The notes below the pieces were generated by a model, which ran no database searches, was not told the DNA's origin, and saw only the letters and a program-made list of their open reading frames with translations. A stretch of DNA of 64,000 nucleotides from positions 3,941,512 through 4,005,511 of the forward strand of contig CM046350.1 in NCBI GenBank assembly GCA_025403435.1, written 5' to 3'. The position numbers were made by a program, and so were the translations under genes. Below are positions 26,328 through 36,777 of the stretch, piece after piece (the first letter of the stretch is position 1; every line of letters starts with the position of its first letter). The stretch is from Artocarpus heterophyllus (Eukaryota; Streptophyta; Magnoliopsida; Rosales; Moraceae).

Positions 26328-26696
26328 GAGCCTAGACGTCAAGTTATGGGCGCCTAGGCGCTCAAGACAAACGAAGTTACATACCAAAACCGAGAGCAAA
26401 GCGCCTAGGCGCCATAACTGGAGCGCCTAGGCGCCATTTCATGAGGAAGCCAAAACCGTGAGCAAAGCGCCTAGGCGCCACAACTGGAGCGCCTAGGCGC
26501 CATTCTATGAAAAGAGGAGGCCGAGAGCAAAGCGCCTAGGCGCCATAACTTGAGCGCCTAGGCGCTATTCCATCGAGAGGCGAATAAACACTGCGGCGCC
26601 TAGGCGCCACAATCCTGGCGCCTAGGCGCGATTTCGAAAAAAAAGGGCAAGTCGTCTGTGAAGCGCCTAGGCGCTACAATCATGGCGCCTAGGCGC
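26328..26696. repeat. Array of paired GCGCCTAGGCGC palindromes, 22-bp step, in U3
   Basis: Twelve sites start at 26328 (degenerate, GAGCCTAGACGT), 26350, 26401, 26423, 26467, 26489, 26532, 26554, 26596, 26618, 26663 and 26685. They form six pairs, and within every pair the starts are exactly 22 bp apart (12-bp palindrome plus 10-bp spacer). Pairs are separated by 42-51 bp, close to two further 22-bp steps. The array ends 65 bp before the TATA box, so it is a plausible enhancer. The 3' LTR repeats it at 36967-37335. Confidence 0.9.
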
Positions 26697-26760
26697 CGTT
26701 GCGATTCCGGGTTCAATTAGAGTATAATTTTGTTCCAAAATTGCCCTTTTAAACCTAGCA

Positions 26761-26768
26761 TATAAATA
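26761..26768 (+). promoter_or_regulatory. LTR TATA box (Athila)
   Basis: TATAAATA, a strong plant TATA match within the LTR, following the U3 palindrome array. The copy in the 3' LTR is at 37400-37407. Confidence 0.75.
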
Positions 26769-27671
26769 GAACATTATAGAAGGTTGGAGGACGAAATTTT
26801 GACAGAAAGAAACTGCAGAAAAGAGGAGAGAAGACACACACTACTTTGGAGAAGAAGATCGGTGCAACCCGGAGACGGAATCATCTTCTCATCCAAATAT
26901 ACAGTTCTTTCCTTCTACTTCTCATGTTTAAGAGATTGTTTAGGATGATTTTTAATTTCATTATGAACTAATTTTCTTTGTTCTAGGGCTACGATGTAGC
27001 CGAATTATGAATGTTTACTTTTATTTAATTTAATTCAATTCGATGTTTATTCAGTATCTATGTTGAGTGTTTAATCTAGTCTTAATGCTTGTAAAAGTTT
27101 GCGCACCTTTTGCATGATTTGTGATTTAATTTGAGGCTGAGAAGCGATAATTAAATTAGACCATGATTGAATGCCATGAGATCATCATAGGATAGAGATA
27201 TCTATGAGACTTGTGTAACACTATGAATTTCTTGATCGTAATGAATCTTGGTAAGTTTAGAGTTTCCATAGAGATGTAGGAAATTTGCTAACTGGGATAA
27301 ATTATTAATGCTTGAGAAAGATTAATGACTACTTAAGAGAAATTTGTTATCAGCATAGGAATAAATGTCAATTGATTAAATTAGATAAAGGTAGATATGA
27401 TTAATCCGGTGAGTCAGAAACCCTAGAAGTCTTGATATATTGAATTCTCATCTGTCAAAGTTGCAATTTCTCAATTTTCATACATTTAGTTTGTCTTATG
27501 TTTACCAGTTCATCATTCCATTGTTTCCCATATTTCAGTTGTTCAAATAAAATTAGAGTTAAAGTAATTTGGTACTTAGTGAAATTAGTCCTCGAGGGAA
27601 CGATCTTTACTCTCACTTTATTACTTGTTAACGATACGTGCACTTGCGTTAGAAAATCCACAACAAGTTTT

Positions 27672-27689
27672 TGGCGCCGTTGCCGGGGA
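27672..27689 (+). other. Primer binding site, tRNA-Asp
   Basis: TGGCGCCGTTGCCGGGGA starts 6 nt after the 5' LTR and is complementary to the 3' end of plant tRNA-Asp. This primer is typical of the Athila/Tat group. Confidence 0.9.
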
Positions 27690-27807
27690 CTATTTTGTTT
27701 TCATTAATATCGAATAAAATAACTCTAGTTTTGCTTTGGATTTGTCTTTTAATTTTATTAATTATAGTTATTTGCAGTTCTTTGTCGCAGGAATTCTATC
27801 TAGGTGT

Positions 27808-30800
27808 ATGCGAAGGTCTGGGAGCAGTGACTTATTTCCTCTCGATTTTGAGATAGAACGCACCTGTCGGAGGAATAGGAAGGAGAGAAGAGAAGCTCTC
27901 AATCAGTTGCAAGACACCATGGCTGATCTAAATGAAGTTCGAAATGAGGTCCATCCACCAATGGCCTTAAGGGACTATGCATTACCAACTGCGACGGGTA
28001 TCCAACCGGTCATAAGAAGGCCAGCTATTGGAGCTAATAACTTTGAGCTGAAGCCGGTGACTTTGCAGATGATTCAAGGAATACAATTCACCGGATTAGC
28101 CACTGAAGATCCTAATGCTCACATTGCAAATTTTCTAGAGATTTGTGATACTGTCAAGTATAATGGTGTTTCTGATGATGCCATTCGCCTTCGGTTGTTC
28201 CCTTTCTCTTTGAGGGATAAAGCAAAAAATTGGTTGAACTCTTTACCTGCAGATTCTATCACCACCTGGGAAGATTTGGTTCGCAAGTTCCTGGCCAAGT
28301 TCTTTCCTCCTGCAAAAACAGCAAAGATGAGGATTGAGATCAACAATTTCACTCAATATGAAGGCGAGACTTTATATGATGCTTGGGAGAGATATAAAGA
28401 GCTATTAAGGAAGTGTCCCCATCATGGGTTGCCTAAGTGGATGGAAGTCCACAATTTTTACAATGGGTTGACAGGTAACACCAGAACTCTTATTGATGCT
28501 TCTGCAGGGGGAGCGTTTATGAAGAAAAATGAGGATGAAGCATATGAGTTGCTGGAGGATATGGCCACCAATAACTTTCAGTGGCCAAGTGATAGGTCAA
28601 TGACAAGGAGAGTAGCTGGGGTTTATGAAGCTGAAGCTCTATCTACGTTGACTGCTCAAGTTGCAGCTCTTACTAAGCAATTCCAGAACAGCCAATTGGC
28701 AGTCAATGCCATTCAGACTCCTCAGTTTTTATGTGATTTCTGTCAAGGCAACCATCCTAGTGAAGAATGTCAAGTGGGAAATCCATTTCAACAACCTCAA
28801 GCAGAGCAGGCACAGTTTGTTGGGAACTATAATAGACAACAGAACAATCCATACTCAAACACATACAATCCAGGATGGCGCAATCACCCAAACTTTTCAT
28901 GGAGAAATAATCAAAATATGGGGCAGTCTCAAAAGGGATTTCAACCACAGGAGAAGAAGACTGATTTAGAAGCCGCTTTGCTCCAGTTGACTAATAACAC
29001 CGACAAGTTCATGACTGAGACTAGGACCAACTTTCAGAATCAAGCTGCTCAAATCCGAAATCTGGAAGCTCAAATTGGTCAATTAGCTAACATGTATGGT
29101 GGTCGACAACAAGGTAATTTGCCTAGCAACACGGAAGTGAATCCTAAAGAACAATGCAAGGCAATCACTTTGAGAAGCGGAAAAGAATTGGAGACGCCTT
29201 CAAGAGGTGAAAAGTCCAAAAAGAATGATCAAGAACAAGATGAAGTCATGCCTAAAGCTCAACCATTACCTCCTCAGCAGCCAGAAGTGAGTATTCCTTT
29301 TCCTCAGCGCCTCAAGAAGAGCAAATTAGATAAACAATTTGCTAAATTCCTTGATGTTTTCAAGAAGCTCCACATTAACATTCCTTTCGCCGATGCACTT
29401 GAACAAATGCCAAGCTATGTGAAGTTCATGAAAGACATCCTATCGAACAAGAGGAAGTTAGAGGAGTATGAAACTGTTGCACTTACTGAAGAGTGCAGTG
29501 CTATCATCCAGAGAAAGTTGCCTCAAAAGCTCAAAGATCCGGGAAGCTTCACTATTCCATGTGCCATTGGGAATTCTGTATTTGAGAAGGCATTGTGCGA
29601 TCTTGGTGCAAGCATTAATTTAATGCCTTTGTCTATTTTCAGAAAGCTTGGATTAGGTGAGGCTAGACCTACCACTATTTCTTTGCAGTTGGCTGACAGG
29701 TCTATTAAGCATCCAAGGGGAGTTATTGAAGATGTTCTCGTCAAAGTAGACAAGTTTATATTCCCTGCAGATTTTGTGGTACTGGATATGGAAGAAGACA
29801 AGGAGATCCCTCTCATATTAGGGAGACCGTTCTTGGCAACCGGACGGGCACTTATAGATGTTCAGAAGGGAGAATTAAGGCTTCGGGTACAGGAAGAAGA
29901 AGTGACTTTCAATGTCTTAAAGGCTATAAAATATCCGGGAGCTAGTGATAGTTGTTTTTGCATCGATGCATTGGATACATTAGTCTCTCAGCACTTTACC
30001 AAGCCAGAAGACTCGTTGGAAGCAAGCTTGACTTATCCCACTCCATCTACTCTTGAAGATGAAGACGTCATGGAGATTATTCATTGGATGGATTCTTTTG
30101 GTCCCAACAATCGGAGGTATTTTGAACCTTTGGGACAAGGCCCTTCTCGATCAATTCCTTCAGTTGAGAAACCACCTGCTCTTGAGCTCAAACCGTTACC
30201 GGATCATCTACGATATGCATTTCTTGGTGAGTCATCATCTTTACCGGTAATTATTTCTTCTAGCCTTTCTCATGAAGAAGAAGACAAGTTGTTACGGGTG
30301 CTTAGAAGATATAAATCAGCTATTGGGTGGTCTTTAGCAGACATAAAGGGGATAAGTCCAACAATGTGCATGCACCGGATCTTAATGGAAGAAAACAGCA
30401 AACCATCAGTGGAAGCACAACGGAGACTAAATCCTACCATGAAGGAAGTGGTTCGCAAGGAGGTGTTGAAGTGGTTAGATGCGGGAGTGATTTACCCGAT
30501 CTCTGATAGCTCATGGGTTAGCCCGGTGCAAGTAGTGCCAAAGAAGGGTGGTATGACGGTAGTGAAAAATGAAAATAATGAGCTAATTCCAACAAGGACC
30601 GTCACGGGATGGAGGATTTGCATAGACTACCGGAGACTAAACAAAGCTACCCGGAAAGATCACTTCCCATTACCCTTTGTTGATCAAATGTTGGATCGTC
30701 TTGCAGGTCATGAGTATTACTGTTTTCTAGATGGCTACTCGGGCTACAACCAAATAGCTATTGCACCAGAAGACCAAGAGAAGACCACATTCACCTGTCC

Positions 30801-33084
30801 TTATGGTACATTTGCATTCCGTCGGATGCCGTTTGGCCTTTGCAATGCGCCAGCTACCTTCCAAAGATGTATGATGGCGATCTTTTCAGACATGGTGGAG
30901 CGGATTATAGAAGTATTCATGGATGATTTCTCTGTTTTTGGTGACTCCTTTGATCATTGCTTGACTAATCTCGAATTGGTTTTGGAGAGATGTGAACAAA
31001 CCAATCTTGTGCTTAATTGGGAGAAGTGCCACTTCATGGTAAAAGAAGGAATTGTCTTGGGCCATCGCGTTTCATCAAAGGGGATAGAGGTTGACCGAGC
31101 GAAGATAGAGACAATTGAGAAACTACCACCACCAACTTCAGTAAAGGGGATCCGGAGTTTTCTTGGCCATGCAGGTTTCTATAGAAGATTCATCAAAGAT
31201 TTTTCTAAGATCTCCAAGCCTCTTTCGAATCTACTTGTGCAAGGTACTTCTTTTGACTTCAATGAAGAGTGTGAGAAGGCCTTTATCACCCTAAAAGAGA
31301 AGCTTGTGTCTGCACCCATTGTTGTAGCTCCGGAATGGGAGCTCCCGTTTGAATTGATGTGTGACGCAAGTGATTATGCAGTAGGAGCGGTTCTAGGGCA
31401 GCGGAGAAATAAGGTATTTCATGCTATTTACTATGCTAGCAGGACCCTCATTGATGCCCAACTCAACTATGCCACAACAGAGAAGGAATTACTTGCCATC
31501 GTCTTCGCTTTCGACAAGTTCAGATCATACCTAATTGGTAATAAGGTAATAGTCTTTACAGATCATTCTGCAATTAAATACCTTATGGCCAAGAAGGATG
31601 CCAAGCCAAGACTTATCCGGTGGGTTCTCTTACTCCAAGAATTTGATTTGGAGATTAGAGACAAGAAGGGTACAGAAAATCTAGTGGCAGACCATCTCTC
31701 AAGACTTGAACAACCAGAAGAACAAGAGTTGCAACAGCCTGCCATTGGTGATCAGTTTCCAGACGAGCAGCTCTTTGTCATCACATCTACAAGCTCTCTC
31801 CCATGGTATGCAGACTTTGTGAATTTTCTTGCAGGAAAGATCATGCCACCAGAACTCTCACATCAACAAAAGAAGAAGTTCTTGTCTGATGTAAAGCACT
31901 ACTATTGGGAAGAACCAGTTCTTTACAGGCACTGTGCTGATCAAGTAATAAGAAGATGTGTGCCAGAAGATGAGGTAGAGGAGATCCTGAGACATTGCCA
32001 TACCCTTGAGTGTGGTGGACATTTTGGAGGAAACAGAACGGCGGCTAAAGTGTTGCAATCTGGGTTTTATTGGCCTACAATGTTCAAAGATGCTCATGTT
32101 TTTGTTACAGCTTGTGATAGATGCCAACGATCGGGAAACATTTCAAGAAGGAATGAGATGCCCTTGAAGAATATTCTAGAAGTTGAGCTTTTTGATGTGT
32201 GGGGTATCGATTTCATGGGACCGTTTCCCTCATCCTACAACAACAAGTATATCCTCCTTGCAGTGGATTATGTGTCGAAGTGGGTTGAAGCGGCTGCAAC
32301 TCAAACCAATGATGGCAAGGTAGTGCTTAATTTTCTCAAGAAACACATCTTTACGAGGTTCGGAACTCCACGAGCTATCATAAGTGATGAGGGAACACAC
32401 TTTTGCAATAAGCAATTTGAGGCTCTCTTGTCAAAATATGGAGTCAAACACCGAATTGCACTTGCTTACCATCCTCAGACTAATGGGCAAGCAGAGGTAT
32501 CTAACAGAGAGGTGAAGCAGATTCTGGAGAAAACGGTTCGTAACTCTCGCAAGGATTGGTCGAAAAAGTTAGATGATGCTTTATGGGCCTATCGGACTGC
32601 ATTTAAGACACCTATAGGAATGTCTCCTTATAGGTTGGTCTATGGGAAAGCTTGCCATCTTCCGGTGGAATTAGAGCATCGAGCATATTGGGCAATGAAA
32701 CAGTTGAATATGGACATGCAAGCAGCGGGTGAGAGGCGCCTTTTGCAACTCAATGAGATGAATGAGTTCCGCAATGAAGCATATGAAAATGCAAAGATCT
32801 ACAAGGAGCGGACCAAAGCTTGGCATGATAAGCACATCCAGCGGAAGGAGTTTGTACCTGGACAGAAGGTGCTACTTTATAATTCCAGGCTTCGACTGTT
32901 TCCTGGAAAGCTCAAATCTAAATGGTCGGGCCCGTTTGTAGTCACCAAGGTGTTTCCCTATGGTGCAGTTGAACTAAATCATGAAGAGAAAGGAACCTTT
33001 AAGGTTAATGGACAACGTTTGAAGCCATATTTTGATGGTGGGATTGATCGCAACAAGTCCATCATCACTCTCAACTCACCATAA
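27808..33084 (+). CDS. Athila-type gag-pol polyprotein
   Basis: One uninterrupted frame of 1,758 codons from the ATG at 27808. Athila gag proteins commonly begin near the [18 protein letters not shown] segment found here, so I chose this ATG rather than the in-frame one at 27919; the frame is also open upstream to 27736. Order: gag with the retrotrans_gag region (about 70-230), a Cys-rich knuckle ([13 protein letters not shown], about 309), retropepsin with CDLGAS (about 597), reverse transcriptase with FMDD (about 1038), RNase H ([17 protein letters not shown]), then integrase with an HHCC finger and the D, D, E residues in [16 protein letters not shown] and [10 protein letters not shown]. 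No chromodomain is visible, as expected for Athila. No stop or frameshift is seen. It would supply the capsid-like and replication enzymes of the element. Confidence 0.93.
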   Translation: MRRSGSSDLFPLDFEIERTCRRNRKERREALNQLQDTMADLNEVRNEVHPPMALRDYALPTATGIQPVIRRPAIGANNFELKPVTLQMIQGIQFTGLATEDPNAHIANFLEICDTVKYNGVSDDAIRLRLFPFSLRDKAKNWLNSLPADSITTWEDLVRKFLAKFFPPAKTAKMRIEINNFTQYEGETLYDAWERYKELLRKCPHHGLPKWMEVHNFYNGLTGNTRTLIDASAGGAFMKKNEDEAYELLEDMATNNFQWPSDRSMTRRVAGVYEAEALSTLTAQVAALTKQFQNSQLAVNAIQTPQFLCDFCQGNHPSEECQVGNPFQQPQAEQAQFVGNYNRQQNNPYSNTYNPGWRNHPNFSWRNNQNMGQSQKGFQPQEKKTDLEAALLQLTNNTDKFMTETRTNFQNQAAQIRNLEAQIGQLANMYGGRQQGNLPSNTEVNPKEQCKAITLRSGKELETPSRGEKSKKNDQEQDEVMPKAQPLPPQQPEVSIPFPQRLKKSKLDKQFAKFLDVFKKLHINIPFADALEQMPSYVKFMKDILSNKRKLEEYETVALTEECSAIIQRKLPQKLKDPGSFTIPCAIGNSVFEKALCDLGASINLMPLSIFRKLGLGEARPTTISLQLADRSIKHPRGVIEDVLVKVDKFIFPADFVVLDMEEDKEIPLILGRPFLATGRALIDVQKGELRLRVQEEEVTFNVLKAIKYPGASDSCFCIDALDTLVSQHFTKPEDSLEASLTYPTPSTLEDEDVMEIIHWMDSFGPNNRRYFEPLGQGPSRSIPSVEKPPALELKPLPDHLRYAFLGESSSLPVIISSSLSHEEEDKLLRVLRRYKSAIGWSLADIKGISPTMCMHRILMEENSKPSVEAQRRLNPTMKEVVRKEVLKWLDAGVIYPISDSSWVSPVQVVPKKGGMTVVKNENNELIPTRTVTGWRICIDYRRLNKATRKDHFPLPFVDQMLDRLAGHEYYCFLDGYSGYNQIAIAPEDQEKTTFTCPYGTFAFRRMPFGLCNAPATFQRCMMAIFSDMVERIIEVFMDDFSVFGDSFDHCLTNLELVLERCEQTNLVLNWEKCHFMVKEGIVLGHRVSSKGIEVDRAKIETIEKLPPPTSVKGIRSFLGHAGFYRRFIKDFSKISKPLSNLLVQGTSFDFNEECEKAFITLKEKLVSAPIVVAPEWELPFELMCDASDYAVGAVLGQRRNKVFHAIYYASRTLIDAQLNYATTEKELLAIVFAFDKFRSYLIGNKVIVFTDHSAIKYLMAKKDAKPRLIRWVLLLQEFDLEIRDKKGTENLVADHLSRLEQPEEQELQQPAIGDQFPDEQLFVITSTSSLPWYADFVNFLAGKIMPPELSHQQKKKFLSDVKHYYWEEPVLYRHCADQVIRRCVPEDEVEEILRHCHTLECGGHFGGNRTAAKVLQSGFYWPTMFKDAHVFVTACDRCQRSGNISRRNEMPLKNILEVELFDVWGIDFMGPFPSSYNNKYILLAVDYVSKWVEAAATQTNDGKVVLNFLKKHIFTRFGTPRAIISDEGTHFCNKQFEALLSKYGVKHRIALAYHPQTNGQAEVSNREVKQILEKTVRNSRKDWSKKLDDALWAYRTAFKTPIGMSPYRLVYGKACHLPVELEHRAYWAMKQLNMDMQAAGERRLLQLNEMNEFRNEAYENAKIYKERTKAWHDKHIQRKEFVPGQKVLLYNSRLRLFPGKLKSKWSGPFVVTKVFPYGAVELNHEEKGTFKVNGQRLKPYFDGGIDRNKSIITLNSP

Positions 33085-33124
33085 AGAAGAAAAAGTCAGG
33101 CTGATGACGATAAAACAAGCGCTT

Positions 33125-33142
33125 CTTGGGAGGCAACCCAAG
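33125..33142 (+). other. Perfect stem-loop just after pol
   Basis: CTTGGG-AGGCAA-CCCAAG, a 6-bp perfect stem with a 6-nt loop, 40 nt after the gag-pol stop. GGGAGGCAACCC just after pol is, from memory, recurrent in plant Athila-like elements, so it may act in the RNA. The function is not known to me. Confidence 0.6.
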
Positions 33143-33308
33143 CTCTTTACCTTTATCTATTTTAGTTTTTATCATGTTAATTTAGTGTTTTATTTAGTGT
33201 TTTAATTAGTTATAGGTTTTTGGTATTTGATAAGCTAATTATGATGCAGTTTATTCTGTGGTGATTGCAGGTGTTATGGGGATTTTGCAGTGAAGACCCG
33301 AGAGGAAG

Positions 33309-33414
33309 GCGCCTAGGCGTCACTTCCATTACGCCTAGGCGCTAGAAAAGGCCACAAGGACCCGAGAGCAAGGCGCCTAGGCGCCATTTCCTGGGCGCCT
33401 AGGCGCTCATCCTG

Positions 33415-33457
<43 letters not shown>

Positions 33458-33503
33458 GATTTCGAACTAGCGCCTAGGCGCTACAAACACAGCGCCTAGG
33501 CGC
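33309..33503. repeat. Second palindrome array of the Athila element, between pol and ORF2
   Basis: Three pairs of GCGCCTAGGCGC-type sites start at 33309/33331, 33373/33395 and 33470/33492, each pair exactly 22 bp apart as in U3. A poly-A run (about 33415-33455) separates the second and third pair. The array lies about 570 bp upstream of the ORF2 start and could be part of an internal promoter. Confidence 0.85.
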
Positions 33504-33551
33504 TGTGCAGTTTAAAGGCTTATTCACCCTTGTTTCGAACACAATCAGCGA

Positions 33552-33581
33552 GGAAAAAAAAAAAAAAAAAAAAAAAAAAAA
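33552..33581. repeat. Poly-A tract
   Basis: A run of about 28 A residues downstream of the internal palindrome array. Together with the earlier run near 33415-33455 it marks a low-complexity leader before ORF2. Confidence 0.85.
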
Positions 33582-34075
33582 CGAAACACTCCTCTCGCCC
33601 CCTGGTTCTCTCACTCCGACAACCCCCCCACCACCCCGTGATTGAATTCTTTCATCTTTTCATCACTCTACCTTCTCGCCCCTCATCCCAATTTTCTCAC
33701 CCACCGTGTCAAAACACCCGCCTCCAAGCTCCATCACACGTGAACGTTGGCGGCAAACCAGCAACAAAAATTCCGAAACTTGGGCTGCACAAATTGGGTT
33801 TTCTTTACTCACAACAGGTAACACCACTCTTCTTTCTGCTTTGTCTGAGAATTGTTGCAATTTGGGGAGACTTAATTGATACAGACGAGTTTATCTGGAG
33901 TGGGATTATTGAGTGCATACCAAGTGTTCGACAAAAAGTCTGAGAGAGACAAAGGTATTGGTTGTTGCCAATTGACAGCCAAGGTGTTAGTAGACATTAC
34001 ATTTGGGGCATTTGAGATCATTTGGTGACATTGGCGGTTGAGTTGGAAAGTCTAAGAGAGAGTTGGGTTGCAACC

Positions 34076-35119
34076 ATGCCACCGAAGAAACGTGTGAAGG
34101 GCTCGACATCCATGCAGTATGATACGGCTAAATTTGTCTCGCAGGCCGCGTTTAATCGCTATCAGTCCTCATTAGAAAAAAAGACTCCAATCGCTGAACG
34201 GGGACTCAATACCTGTGAACGGGTGATTCGGGATCAAATTTTAGCTCGTAGATGGGCCAACTTTGTGAAACAACCGGGCTCGAGCCTAACTGCTGTGGTT
34301 CGAGAATTTTATGCCAATGCCCCCGAGCGTGATAATGGAAAGGTTTTTGTGAGGGGAATATGGGTAAAGCTTGATCGTGCTGCTATCAACCAATATTTTG
34401 GGCTATCTAATATTGACAATGATGAATATCAAGCTTATTTGGAAAACGTTGACCACAACGAAATCATCAACAGGTTATGCACACCAGGTACTAGTTGGAA
34501 AATGGGACGCAACGGTGAGTACATCTCATTCCCGCCTAGTGCTTTGCGAAACAGGGCCTACAAGGCATGGCATAATTTTATTTGTGCTCGCTTCATGCCA
34601 GTGTCTCACGTTAGTGATGTATTGAAAGAGCGAGCAGTGCTTCTATATGCTATTGTAACAGGAAAGAGCATTGATGTGGGCCGGGTGATTTCTCGGCAGA
34701 TTGGGTTGAGTGTGCTACATGCGCACCTGGGATTATACTTTCCCTCACTTATTACTGAGGTGTGCAGTAAAGCAGGAGTCCATTGGGATGCAACTGAAGA
34801 ATGGGTGGGACCCCGACATGTCATCAATGATTCGGTCCTAGCATCATACAGGGAGCTAGAAGCACAGGAGCCAACAGCAGGGCCCAGCTCCTCCGGGACT
34901 CTTCGACCCCCACGACCACCCCGCTCTCCTGGTAAAGCCTCCGTGCACGAACGCCTGGATCGCATGGATAGACGTCTTGACCACATGGATGATAACATCT
35001 GCAACCTGGCGCAAATGATCAATCAATTGGCCCGGCACATGAATATGAATATGGATAATTTTCCGACAGTCACGGCTTTCAATGAAGAGGACGAAGCAAC
35101 TGAGGACGAGGAGGACTAG
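34076..35119 (+). CDS. Athila-type second ORF (putative plant transposon protein domain)
   Basis: This frame has 347 codons from the ATG at 34076 (MPPKKRVKGS...); the frame is open upstream to 34022 but without an ATG. The sequence around RERVIRDQILARRWANFV, VRGIWVKLDRAAINQYFGL and the following residues resembles the domain annotated as 'putative plant transposon protein' in many Athila-like elements. It occupies the place where some Athila elements carry an envelope-like ORF, but I see no signal peptide or clear membrane span here. The N-terminus is basic (PPKKRVKG, nuclear-signal-like). A Pro/Arg-rich linker leads to a DRMDRRLDHMDDNI segment that could be a coiled coil, then an acidic tail. 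The function is unknown. It is likely expressed separately from gag-pol, perhaps by splicing or an internal promoter. Confidence 0.75.
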   Translation: MPPKKRVKGSTSMQYDTAKFVSQAAFNRYQSSLEKKTPIAERGLNTCERVIRDQILARRWANFVKQPGSSLTAVVREFYANAPERDNGKVFVRGIWVKLDRAAINQYFGLSNIDNDEYQAYLENVDHNEIINRLCTPGTSWKMGRNGEYISFPPSALRNRAYKAWHNFICARFMPVSHVSDVLKERAVLLYAIVTGKSIDVGRVISRQIGLSVLHAHLGLYFPSLITEVCSKAGVHWDATEEWVGPRHVINDSVLASYRELEAQEPTAGPSSSGTLRPPRPPRSPGKASVHERLDRMDRRLDHMDDNICNLAQMINQLARHMNMNMDNFPTVTAFNEEDEATEDEED

Positions 35120-36777
35120 ACTTCAACAATTTTCATTTTAGGGAGTGTTCTTTTCTTTTTCTCTTTCTTTTTATTTTTATTTTTATTTTTCTTTTATTTT
35201 ATTTTCGTTTAATTTTTTTAATTTTTATTTTTTTTTATTTTCCATTTTTAGTTTATGTTTATTTATTATTATTATTTTTTTCTTTTACATTGAGGACAAT
35301 GTACTGCTTAAGTTTGGGGGTGGTGTACTTTTTATGTTTGGTTTATGTCAATCAGTTATCTTATCTTTGTTTACTTAAGTTTTAAGCTAGGTTTCATTTT
35401 TTTTGTTTAGTAATTATGATAGGAAAGTTGTGTCGTTTGAGCACTATTTAGCTTGCATCATAGGAGGCCAATGATAAGACAATGGTTGAAATTGAATATG
35501 ACTTTTAGGAGATAATAATTGTTGTGATCTATCCTTGTTTTCTTGTGATTTTTTTTGCCATGCTGTGATTCTTTGAGCACTTTGAGCACTCACGCCTTGA
35601 TCACCTAAATATTCTATACTTAGAGGACTTTTATGTTGATTAAGTGATATTTTTGATCTCAAATGAACGCTAGAACCTATTTGATAACCACTCGAGGCGA
35701 AATCCTAGGCTACACAACATTAAGGATATGATTTAGGCCATTTTTGGACCGTTTGAGCCTTTCAAGCCTACCATTGACATTATTTAATCACTAGTTACCC
35801 CGTTGAGCCTTATTATCTATTTTCTTTGTTACCCACATAATTAGCCTAGCCTTTGATTAATTTTATCATACTTGGTCCCTCACTCATAAGCATGACTAGT
35901 TTGTCCAGGAAATTATTTGATGGTAGTTGGTATGACGGGAGGATGGGTGGAGTTTTGAAGAATTTATCAAGGAAATATGTTTTACTATCATTCATTTATG
36001 GGTGAAGTTTTGAGTATTGGCATCAAGAGATTATATAGTCATGTTTACAGCTTTGGGTATTGCTATCAAGGGATTGTGTATTTATGTTTATTCATTGTGC
36101 TAAAAAAAAAAAAAAAAAAAAAAAGAAAGAAAGAAAAAAAAAAGAAAAAAAAAAAAAAAAAAACTGATATATACATCAAGTAAATGTGAATGACAAAGGG
36201 AGTGCAACATAAGTTTGGGGGTGTACTTAGAAAGAAAAAAAAAATGAATGAGGTTCTCATAAGGTCCTGAGACAAATTGTGTGTTTATGGGTGAATTTTG
36301 AGCTACATTATATCCTTTATCTCACCTTTTACCTTAGCCACACATTACAAGCCGAATAAAGTCCTAATGATCTTTGATGTTGCGATAGTCTACATTAGTG
36401 GAGAGTGGGTTTGAAAAATAGGCATATGGAGTTCATAAATTTCACTAATCTAGAGATCTTTCAAAATAAGCTTGTTGACATAAACTAATCCGAGTGTAGG
36501 TACATAAGTGCTAGAGGCATCACACACACACACTCGAGGAATTATGAGTATGGTAAACTTGAGATTTAAATTAATTTTTTTACATGATCACAGTCGTTAG
36601 AGTTTCCTTTGAGTCATAAACTTTATGCAATCTTTGAGGCCAAGTATGATGAAAAATTAAATTGATGCTCGAACTATGTCGTGTGTTAGTATCAGTTGTG
36701 TTCTTTTTGTTTTGTTCTTTGTTTTTCTTTTGTGTCTTTTGCTCGAGGACTAGCAAAATCTTAAGTTTGGGGGTATT
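35120..36777 (+). other. Athila 3' non-coding region with repeated polypurine-like motifs
   Basis: No ORF of note. TAAGTTTGGGGGT occurs three times (35309, 36210, 36762). The last, immediately before the 3' LTR, is the likely plus-strand polypurine primer; the first two may be relics or secondary primers. An A-rich tract lies at 36101-36164. Confidence 0.7.
36762..36777 (+). other. Polypurine tract of Athila element
   Basis: AAGTTTGGGGGTATT directly precedes the LTR start TGATAAG at 36778. It follows a CTCGAGGACTAGCAAAAT segment that I remember as recurrent at this site in plant Gypsy elements. Confidence 0.75.

Larger units (their letters stand above)
26139..27665 (+). repeat. 5' LTR of Athila-type element
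   Basis: Begins TGATAAGC and ends CCACAACA. U3 contains the 22-bp palindrome array (26328-26696) and a TATA box TATAAATA at 26761. The inferred transcript start lies about 30 nt beyond. The matching copy is 36778-38304. Confidence 0.95.

Noticed and set aside
26328..26696. Regularly spaced palindromes resembling a CRISPR array
   Set aside because: Repeats are 12 bp with 10-bp spacers, inside an LTR of a plant retrotransposon, and occur in both LTR copies. There are no cas genes.
27672..27689. tRNA-like sequence match
   Set aside because: Only the 18-nt primer site complementary to the tRNA-Asp 3' end is present; there is no cloverleaf. I saw no real tRNA gene in the window.
33530..33943. 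137-residue open frame upstream of Athila ORF2
   Set aside because: Begins in a poly-A run giving a Lys tract, with no recognisable domain. It is probably leader sequence.
36066..36275. Phe-rich open frame on the minus strand
   Set aside because: Produced by the A-rich tract at 36101-36164 in the Athila 3' region.
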